From NCBI GenBank assembly GCA_048213135.1, contig PS015107.1:79238-110628 (forward strand): a stretch of DNA of 31,391 nt, written 5' to 3'. This document shows, piece by piece, positions 9,552 through 18,055 of the stretch (its first letter is position 1; each line of letters starts with the position of its first letter). Source of the stretch: Reclinomonas americana ATCC 50394. Its lineage: Eukaryota; Jakobida; Jakobea; Jakobida. Both the position numbers and the translations under genes were made by a program. The notes below the pieces were generated by a model, which was given only the letters and a program-made list of their open reading frames with translations, was not told where the DNA came from and did no database searches.

Positions 9552-12500
9552 ATGTCTGTGAGTTTGATTGTGTGGGGGACGCTTGTTGTTCGCACGCTTC
9601 TCTCTGTCTCTCATTCATCGCTTGTCGCTCGCTGTCCTTGTTTGTGCACAGTTTTCCGTGCATGTTAGTGCAGCGCATGATTCATCGCTGTCGGTGGTGG
9701 TGGAAGGAATGACGGGCACGACGACTCTCGCAGAGTTGCTTCGCGAGGCCACTCGCTTGCTGCGTGTAAAGAGTGGAGATGTGGAGTTGGATATTGTGGG
9801 GGTGGAGAAGCCAGTGGAGTACGACTTGGAGGATGCGAGTGTGCTGAAGCTGAAATCTCTGAGAATCAAACCGAACACGGATGTTGTTGTCAGCATGATG
9901 ACAAGCGCAGCTCCGCTGGAAGGGAGGTGCATGTGTGTGCGTGCGCGTGTGTGTGTGAGAGAGAGAGAGCTTATGTACGTGCTTGTCGCAATTGATTGAC
10001 TGTTGTGCATGCACGTAGGAAGCGCCCCGCAGAGGGTTCTGCGCGTGACGCGCCACCTCTCAAGCGACAAAATACACTTGCACATGTGAGTTGCGCCAGT
10101 GACGAGCCGGCGTCGGCAACACCAATGGAAGAGGATGGCGACACCCCAGCGTCGACCACTGGCAGTGCAGCCGCACCGAGCGAGGATTCTTCGTCGTCAG
10201 AGGTGGTTCGTGGCGCAGTAGTCATTGATTTCTGTTCTCATTCTAGTGCGTGCTTCATGTCTTGTTGCACGCGTCCACTGCGCTCGTACGTCGTGTGAGT
10301 GTCTTTGTCACGCCTTCTTGATCGTCTGATTGAGAAAGCGCCTCTTTCTTTGTGTGGCATTTCCGCCAAGGTTGCCTACCATGCTGCAGTGTTGTTGCTC
10401 ACTCGTGTACTCTCGCACACATAGTTTGCTGTGGAGGTCAGCGCTGGCGTTTCAACCGTGGGTCATTCCGTATCCGTGCTCGTAAGCGAACTTCGCTCGA
10501 CCAGCACCGTCGGCACCTTGCTCGACCGTGCCCTTGTGGCTTTGCGGAGCCTGACGCACTGTGACAAACTGAAGATTATCGAGGTATTGCCACCGCTGAA
10601 GCTCCCGCTTGGAAAAAAGAAGAAAGCATCCACTCGCCGAACGCAACTCGCTGCCGCGGGGATTATTGCAAACACGATAGTGATGGTGGTGGTCAAAGGG
10701 TTCGTACGCACGTGCATAAGCCATTGTGCTTCCTGTGATTTTACCTCTCTGACGCCGCGAGTAGGGTCACTGCAGAATCGCTGTCTCCGCCGCCTTCGGA
10801 GCCGATGCCAACAGAACCAGAGGGAGAGGCATCCGGATCTGGACTGTCTGCGGAGCGGCGGTCAGTTTTCTATCTTCCCCTGCCAGCGTGTCACCGCACT
10901 GACACCCGACTGCAGGGTTATCAATTTCAACCGCATGTACGCAGCCTGTGAGGTGGTGGAGGAGGCCGTGCGTCTTCGCTGTCAACGCGCTCTGGCGCAG
11001 TTCAGTCGCGATCATCCAGCCTTTGATGTGCGGGCGTGGGTACCGAGTTTCAAGCCCGTTGGCATGGATGCGGCAGCTGTAGAGGAGTGGCGTGCACGGC
11101 ATGCTCCACTCCACCCTTCTCGAGTCAAGATATTCGAGGAAAAACGCCGGGCGATGTTGAAATGGCGGCGCGCTTTCGACGCGGACCCCTCATCTGACCC
11201 TTCTTGTGACGGATTCGACACAACGGCACTCCATTCAATAATGATGTATGGTGGCTTTGTCGAAGATGACGGTCGCAAGCTGCTGCTGATTGACAATGCT
11301 GACGAGCGGAAGGCCGTGGAGGAGCTGCGTGACGTAAGAAATGAGATGGCGCACAAGGACTTCGCGTTGACCGACATCATTGTACAACGATACCTTGCTA
11401 TAGACGGTGTCTTACTCGCCACTCTCTCTCGATTGCAGTTGACGGCTGACGAGCGTGCTCGATTCTCCGCTCGTGTTTGCGATGCTAGTCTTGTAGACGT
11501 TTATATCAGTACATATTCAGTGCGACTTCAGCGACTGGCTGTGCGCGAGCTCTCATTCTACCAGCACGAAGAGAGTGTGCGCAAGGACTTGCAGATGTAT
11601 GTGCCACTGCTGTGCTCTCGTGAGCGTGACGTCTCGTCGAGAGACAAGATGACGGATCTACTGACGGAGGTGGATGTTTTCCTCGCCGACACCAACACCG
11701 CCGATCGTGTGTTGGTGCTCTTTGGTAACAGTGGAGCAGGCAAGACCACCACCATGTCGGTGCTGGCCGAGAGAGCATGGCGGCAGTGGCAGACGAGAGA
11801 GAACAGACGAGTGCCTGTGCGTGTGCCTCTTGGTGCACTGCGCAATGCCGATGGGCGCCTGTTGGAGGAGGCATTGGAGCGACTGTCCCCCGAGTTGGGA
11901 CTGGAGTCGGATGTGCGACGGCTGAAAGAAGAGCCACTGCTTTTGTTACTTGACGGGTATGACGAGTTGTACCGAGGTGTGAATCTGTTTGTCAAGAATC
12001 AGCTGGATGTGTGTCGCGATGTTAAGGTGATTATCACCTGTCGTGGCGATTATGCACTCACGGCATTGGGTGGCGTGACGCAGTATCGACGGTATTTTGC
12101 ACCGGTGGATGCGCGGGGACAGCTGTGCATGCAGTGGTTGACGGAGCGACACCTAGCACCATTCAACAGGGAGCAGATTGAGGAGTACATTGAGCGACTG
12201 GTACAAGTGGGTGGTAATGTCGATGGCGGTGAGGTGCGATGGTCGACTGCCGAGGAGTACATTCGTGCATTGAAGAGTGTACACGGACTGGACGCACTGG
12301 TGTCGAATCCGTTCCTGCTGACAGTGGTGGCTCGTGTGTTGCCACAGTTGGTGGCGAGTGGTGTGCAGCGGCCGACTCGGTGCGATGTGTTTGACCGATT
12401 CACTCGACAGTGGATTGTGAGAGAGCAGGAGAGACAAGCGAAACTCGGTGCGGAGCGTGTACCGGGTGAGGAGACATGTCTCTCATTCTGTGAGGGACTG

Positions 12501-15041
12501 GCACGGTTGATGCATGAGAAGAATGTGGTGCGTGCGTCTGTGACGGAGAGTCTGTCAGGTGGTGTAGAGGAGGATGACTTTGGTGGTGCGCCAATCGCCT
12601 TGCGACGAGTGGAGAAGGGACCGTTTGACAAGCTCCTCGGCCACAAGAACCAGCATGTGCGAGTGTGCTGTCCGATTGTGCGACGGTATGGGACGACGCA
12701 GTGGGGATTCGTGCATCTGTCGTTACTGGAGCACTGTGTGGCACGACATGTATTTGCATGGGAGACGTGGGACGAGGAGAGGAAATTGACGATGCAAGAC
12801 GTGCAAAAGCATGTGCTGGGAGTGCGATTGTTGAACGACAGACCATCGTTGGTGGAACAGATGGCCGAGGTGGTGCGACGGTCTCCCAAGTTGCAAGCGA
12901 GACTCTGGGAGGTGATTTATTTGTCACGGGAGGTGGATGAGGAGCGATTGGTGACGGCCGCCGCGAATGCAGCGACAGTGTTGTGTGTGGCACAAGTGTC
13001 GTTCAGTGGGCGAGATCTGTCGGGAGTGCGAGTGAGGGGTGCGGATTTAAGGGATGCGGTGATGCACAGGACGGTGTGGAGGGGAGCGGATTTGCGAGGG
13101 GTGAATGTGTGCATGGCGTATGCGAGGGAGGCGGATTTCAGAGGGGCGAATATCACTGGTGTTGTGTGGCCGAGAACGCCAATGAAAGGGCATACAGGCA
13201 CTGTTCGATGTGTTGCAGTTTCATCTTGTGGACAACAAATTGCCGGTGGTTCCACAAACGGAGTGTTGGAGATGTGGCCGATAGCTGGCGAAGGAGGTTT
13301 TCGCATCACTGCGTTTTCGTCTGCCGTCGAGTCCGTTGCAATTTCTCCTGACAGCAAATATGTCGTTGGAGGGGCCGCGGATGGTTCTGTTTGTATCTGG
13401 TCAGTGGCCTCGAATCTTGAAACATGTGTGCAGCAATCGGTTGATTCAAATGCACCCGTAATGTCGATTGCAGTAACTCGTGACGGTTTGTTCGTCGTGT
13501 GTGGCATCGACGACAGTACTGTGCGCGTGTTTACGCTTATGGATGGCACCGAGCAGTGGTGTTTTTGTGACCATCTCAGTGGTGTGCTGGCTGTGACATC
13601 CACTTACGACAGCACATTGGCGGTAAGTGGCAGTCGTGACAAGACAGTTCGAGTGTGGTCGCTGATTACTGGAGCAAGAATGCGGTGTGTTTCTGGTCAT
13701 GAGGGCCCGATTCGATCTGTTGCAACAGCCGCCGATGATCGTTGGATTGTCAGCAGCAGTGATGACGGCACGGTACGCACGTGGTCTCTCACTAGTGGAG
13801 AGCAGTTGCGACTCTTCAAGTTTGACACGAAGCAAAATGTGAGGTCCACCGTCGCCGTGTTGTCTGACGGCAACCACATTGCATGTGGGTGGTTTGATCA
13901 CTCTGTGCGAGTGTTTTCTCTCATTTCGAGTTGTGAGGTCTTCCGATTTGACGGACACCTGGATGAAGTGTGTGCTGTATCAGCTGCGCCTAACGGACTG
14001 ATTGCCAGCTGCAGTCATGACCAGACAATTCGTCTTTGGTCTATTAACGACCATGAACATGCGCGACGACTCGGTGGACATGGGACTGGAGTTCGATGCG
14101 TTGCATGCGGAATGACCCCTTTCGGGGCGCTTGCTGTCACCGGTGGCAACAATTCATATCTCCGGGTTTGGCTGATTGACACTGGCGAGGAACTGAATGC
14201 TTATCATGGGCACTCGGATTCCGTAAATGCTGTGGCATTCGTTGTTGTGAACGACGAGGTTCGATGTGTGAGCTGTGGAGATGATTGGACACTGTGGTCT
14301 CCAACTGATGCCTCGATATTATGGAAAAACTATAGTCATCACGGCGAGGTGACAGCGCTGGCGGTTACCCCAGGTGGTTGTCATGTTTACAGCAGTTGTC
14401 GGGACGGACTTGTGCGTTTGCTGTCGCTGGAGAACGGCGATGTTGTTAGCAAGCTGGAAGGGCATTGCGGAGCCGTTGACGTGGTGGCAGTGAGCGCTGA
14501 CGGGCAATTTGTAGTTTCCGGCGGCGTGGATCGGGCGGTGCGTGTGTGGCGATGTGACTCTGGGGATGAGGTGCATCAACTTGTTGGCCACACTGCAAGA
14601 GTCACATGTGTGACGATTTCGAGTGATTGCCAGCATGTGGTCAGTGGCGCACGAGACAATACTGTGCGTGTGTGGTCTGTAACGAGTGGCAAACAAATTC
14701 GTCTGTTCAATGGGCACACAGCCACAGTTATAGCTTTGTCGATATCCACAGATGACCTTCATGTTGTTAGTCGCGATACTACCGGTGTGGTGAATCGGTG
14801 GGGACTGCATAAGGGAAAGAAAGCTGCGGGCCACCCCGGTGATGAGATTTTTGCAAATTGTATCTGTGCTCTCGAGGCATCAGATCTTGTCCTTGGCATT
14901 ACTTTCAGCAGGCAGGTCGTGGTTGTGAAATCAACAACCGGATTCGTTGATCGAGTGCTGGGGTCTGTGTTTCCAGATATTATGAAGACCCAAATGTCCA
15001 ATCTTGCATGGCCACGAGCACACATCATGGCCACAGACTGA
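9552..15041 (+). CDS. NLR-like gene 1: (ubiquitin-like)x2-HEPN-NACHT-pentapeptide-WD40x14 protein
   Basis: Proposed exons 9552-9557, 9652-9926, 10019-10202, 10425-10699, 10765-10860 and 10916-15041 give 1653 aa. Residues about 3-93 and 156-247 are two related beta-grasp/ubiquitin-like domains (FSVHVSAAHDSSLSVVV versus FAVEVSAGVSTVGHSVSVLV), each on a 275-nt exon of the same phase. Between and after them are Ser/Pro/Glu-rich linkers. Residues about 280-500 contain a HEPN-type region with FDTTALHSI and the motif VRNEMAH (residue 420). NACHT follows: Walker A GNSGAGKTT (549), Walker B LLLLLDGYDEL, then VIITCRGDY. A pentapeptide-repeat stretch (GADLRDAV, GADLRGVN, EADFRGAN; about 974-1030) precedes 14 WD40-like repeats (1037-1640), which are diverged and partly degenerate compared with gene 2. 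Function is inferred: a nucleotide-switch receptor of the STAND class with a possible RNase effector and a propeller sensor. The donor at 10202 (GAG|GTGGTT) is the least certain junction. Confidence 0.8.
9652..10699 (+). repeat. Duplicated 275-nt ubiquitin-like exon within gene 1
   Basis: Exons 9652-9926 and 10425-10699 are both exactly 275 nt and both start at phase 0 with a Phe codon after a CACAG/ATAG acceptor. Both end at phase 2, and their products align along their whole length. Genes 2 and 3 have a single equivalent exon (299 nt) in this place. This is direct evidence of exon duplication or, in genes 2 and 3, exon loss. Confidence 0.75.
13188..14960 (+). repeat. WD40 array of gene 1, 14 diverged repeats
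   Basis: Fourteen units of about 40-44 aa can be read, starting at GHTGTVRCVAV. Many have lost the GH or WD pair or have irregular length, and the last is barely recognisable. Repeats 11 and 12 (from about 14458) are the most canonical. The tail ends LGSVFPDIMKTQ, resembling CGSFLPDFSNAKFQ at the end of gene 2, which marks the true C-terminus. Confidence 0.75.
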
Positions 15042-15090
15042 GCCAGGGGAAGGACTGCAGGTACCGTGTGTGCATCTGCGAGAGAGGCCA

Positions 15091-16890
15091 ATGTTTGGTC
15101 AAATTCGTGCGGTGACGTCAGTCGCCGTCACTCCGGATGGTCAGTACGTTGTCAGTGTTAGTGTAGACGGCGCAGTGCGTGTGTGGTCGACGTCGCTGAC
15201 GAGTGGTGGAGTACGATCGCTGCGATGCCACACAGGAAGGGTTAGATTTGTCGTCATTACTCCCGACGGTCAGCATGTCGTGTGTGGGTGCTGGGACGCA
15301 ACAGTGCGTGTGTCGTCGTTCGCGACCGGTGATGAAGTACGGCGGTTGGAGGGTCACTGTGGAAGCGTGTACTCGGTCGCCATTACTCCAGATGGGCAGC
15401 ACGTTGTGAGCGGTGGAGAAGACAAGACTGTACGAGTGTGGTCGCTCGTGAGTGGGGAAGAAGTGCGACGGTTGGATGCTCACACTGATACAGTGCGATG
15501 TGTCGCCGTCACTTCGGATAGTCAGATTACTGTTAGTGGCAGTGAAGACATGACGATTCGAGTGTGGTCACTTATTAGTGGTGAAGAGTTACGACAGCTG
15601 TCTGGGCACTATGGGCAGGTATGGGCCGTCGCTCTCTCTCCCGATAGAAAGCATGTTGTGAGTGGTGGTCAAGATAAGACTGTGCGAGTGTGGTCCCTGA
15701 CGAGTGGAGAAGAACTACAACTGTTGACTGGTCACTTAGATGCGGTGTTGTCTGTCGCCATCACTTTCGACTCTCTGCATGTAGTGAGTGGCAGTTGGGA
15801 CATGACAGTGCGAGTGTGGTCACTGGCGAGAGGTGATACAGTTCAACTGTTCGGTAGACACACTGACTTGGTGGCCTCTGTTGCCGTTACTCCCGATGGT
15901 CAGCGTGCTGTGAGTGCTGGCCGAGACCGAACAGTGCGGCTGTGGTCACTGATTCGTGGAGAAGAAGTGCGACGGTTCGAAGGACATACCTACACAGTGC
16001 GGTCTGTCGTCGTCACCCCCGACAATCTACACATCGTGTGTGGGACTGATGAAGCAACTGTGCGAGTGTGGTCGGTGAAGAGTGGCTCGGAAGTTCGTCG
16101 AATACAGGGACACACTGGAAAGGTGTGTGCTGTCGCCGTCACTCCCGATGGGCAGCACATCGTGAGTTGCAGCTACGACAAAACTGTGCGAGTGTGGTCA
16201 CTGGTGAGTGGAGGAGAAGTTCGACGATTGGTGGGGCACTCTTGGGGGGTGCTGTGTATCGCCGTCACTGCCGACTGTCAGCACATTGCAAGTGGCGGTA
16301 TGGACTGCACTCTCCGAGTATGGTCTCTTTCGACTGGTGAAGAAGTACAACTGTTTGTAGGACACACCGAATGCGTGAATTGTGTTGCCGTCACTCCAGA
16401 TAGCAAACACATATTGAGTGGGAGCACAGACTGGATTGTCCGTGTGTGGTCTCTGGTTAGCGGGAAAGAAGTGCAGCGGTTGGAGGGCCTCGCTTCTTTG
16501 GTGAAGTCCGTCGCCGTAAGTCCAGATGGTCAGCACGTTGTCAGTGGGGGTGGTGACGGGAGTATGCTCGTGTGGTCTCTCGCGACTGGCAATGAAGTGG
16601 TGCGGTTGAAGGGTCATTCTGCAGCGGTGTGTTCTGTTGTGATTACTCCGAATGGCAAGTACATTGTGAGCGGGGGCGATGACGACTCATTGCGATTGTG
16701 GACACTGAAGAGTGGAGCGGAAGTGCGACAACGGCACATGGAAAGTCATACTGGTTGGGTACAATCCCTCGCTGTTACCTCTGATGGCAAGTACATTGTA
16801 AGTGGCGGTTGCGATGGCAGCTTACAAATGTGGGCATTGGAGAGCGAAGAAATCGTCGTCGCGTCCGCCGGCGCAGATTGTGACTTCTGA
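15091..16890 (+). CDS. Orphan 14-repeat WD40 ORF, probable 5'-truncated NLR-like paralogue
   Basis: A single open frame of 599 aa from the ATG at 15091 consists of 14 WD40 repeats of about 42 aa and a short tail (SEEIVVASAGADCDF). Repeats are regular, for example GHCGSVYSVAITPDGQHVVS then GGEDKTVRVWSLVSGEEVR. No HEPN, NACHT or ubiquitin-like part precedes it: gene 1 stops at 15041. The bases just before (15060-15090, GTGTGTGCATCTGCGAGAGAGG) resemble the pentapeptide-segment DNA of gene 1 around 13100 (GTGTGCATGGCGTATGCGAGGGAGG). So it looks like a sibling whose front was lost by deletion. The uninterrupted frame over 1.8 kb suggests either a recent event or continued use, for example as a separate protein or an alternative 3' cassette. 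A CTGCAG-type acceptor lies at 15055-15060. Confidence 0.65.
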   Translation: MFGQIRAVTSVAVTPDGQYVVSVSVDGAVRVWSTSLTSGGVRSLRCHTGRVRFVVITPDGQHVVCGCWDATVRVSSFATGDEVRRLEGHCGSVYSVAITPDGQHVVSGGEDKTVRVWSLVSGEEVRRLDAHTDTVRCVAVTSDSQITVSGSEDMTIRVWSLISGEELRQLSGHYGQVWAVALSPDRKHVVSGGQDKTVRVWSLTSGEELQLLTGHLDAVLSVAITFDSLHVVSGSWDMTVRVWSLARGDTVQLFGRHTDLVASVAVTPDGQRAVSAGRDRTVRLWSLIRGEEVRRFEGHTYTVRSVVVTPDNLHIVCGTDEATVRVWSVKSGSEVRRIQGHTGKVCAVAVTPDGQHIVSCSYDKTVRVWSLVSGGEVRRLVGHSWGVLCIAVTADCQHIASGGMDCTLRVWSLSTGEEVQLFVGHTECVNCVAVTPDSKHILSGSTDWIVRVWSLVSGKEVQRLEGLASLVKSVAVSPDGQHVVSGGGDGSMLVWSLATGNEVVRLKGHSAAVCSVVITPNGKYIVSGGDDDSLRLWTLKSGAEVRQRHMESHTGWVQSLAVTSDGKYIVSGGCDGSLQMWALESEEIVVASAGADCDF

Positions 16891-17222
16891 GAATTCGAAC
16901 CACGCGGAAGATATTTCCTGGTGTGTGCTCTTCCTCGATGCTGCTATTGCCATCCGAGTACGATTCATGAGCTATTTTCAGCGTTGTTTCGCAGCATTTT
17001 ATATTGTTGACAGAGTCAGTTGTTGGAATGTGCTCAAGTCCATTGTTTTGATCATGATGTTATTTGTCGGAGAAGTCGAAGAAACCAGTGAACGGTGAAT
17101 CGCACGGAGGTGAGCGGGGAAGAAGAAGGCGACAGGGAGAGGGAGAATATGGTACGGGGGAAGGAAAGGAAAAGATGTTGCCAGTGCGCCTTTTGTTTCT
17201 TTCCTACACGCACTCACCCGTA
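16891..17222. other. Intergenic sequence, no gene seen
   Basis: The 3' flank of the orphan WD40 ORF. The last ~130 bp are purine-rich (GAGCGGGGAAGAAGAAGGCGACAG region). Nothing recognisable is encoded. The junction with the NDUFAF7-derived segment is abrupt at about 17223, which marks a duplication breakpoint. Confidence 0.5.
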
Positions 17223-17787
17223 AGAGCATCGCCCAGCACCTGCGGAAACGACGCGGCGCCTGCCTGATTGTCGACTATGGTGAAGACAAGGCGATGCCGT
17301 GGACGCTGCAGGCGATTCGGCAGCACCAGTTTGTGGAGCTGCTGGAGTCGCCGGGCGAATGCGATTTGTGCTCACTCGAGATGGTGATCATCATGCAGCT
17401 TTGTTGCTGTTTGGATTAGTAAAGTTGTTGTTGTTGTTGAGCGTGTACGTCGACTTTGCGGCGTTGCGGAGCGCCGTGCAGAGCATGCCGGCGATCGCGA
17501 CGCCGAATGCAGACGGTGCGCACGCGGTTACGGTGCACGGACCGCTCACGCAGCAGGCGTTTTTGTGCGGCTGTGGGCTGGAACCGCGACTGGAGGCACT
17601 GGTCGAGTCGGTGGTGGGTGCCGGAGAAGGGGAGGCCAAGGCGGAGGAGCTGGTGGATGCTTGTGTGCGCCTGATTGATCCGGAGCAGATGGGTGTGAGG
17701 TACAAGGCGATGGCGATGACGGCGGGGATTGCTAGTTGTCCTGTGTTTGGGGTGAGGGGGGGGAGTGAAGACGGAGGAGGTGAATAG
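17223..17787 (+). pseudogene. Duplicated fragment of NDUFAF7 exon 3 with a 71-bp insertion
   Basis: From AGAGCATCGCCCAGCACCTG the sequence is nearly identical to 8745-9215 of NDUFAF7 exon 3, with only scattered substitutions. It lacks the first 27 or so bases of that exon and all earlier exons. A 71-bp insertion (17369-17439, ending in a GTT repeat) interrupts the codon region for CDLSVYVDF, shifts the frame and adds a TAG. The terminal stop is also changed (GGAGTAA becomes GGGAGTGAAG). The fragment sits upstream of gene 2 just as the real exon sits upstream of gene 1, so it is a by-product of segmental duplication. It is unlikely to be translated as NDUFAF7. Confidence 0.85.
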
Positions 17788-18055
17788 AAGTCACTTCGAA
17801 GTCACGTCGAAACAATGTTGGAATATGCGTTATGTGTTGGATTGTGGGGTGTAGAGCACGGGTCGTCGGCGGAGAGGCGAGGCTTGCGAGCAAGCCAGTG
17901 ACGACGGTGAAAGTGAATTCTTCCAGTCATGTCCTGCACGACCACCACACGTACGTACTGCCGAGACCTCTTCGAGAACAGCACGCGATCAAGTCGACTG
18001 ACTGTGAGACGAGAGCAAAAAACACACTTCAACAGATCAAAGACCAACACCGAGA
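17788..18055 (+). promoter_or_regulatory. 5' flank of NLR-like gene 2, homologous to that of gene 1
   Basis: Patchy similarity to 9219-9551 (for example TTCGAAGTCACGTCG at 17808 versus ATTCGAAGTCACGTCGG at 9258). It becomes near identity from GACCTCTTCGAGAACAGCACG (17967) to the ATG. It probably contains the shared promoter/leader of the family; no specific element was recognised. Confidence 0.45.
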
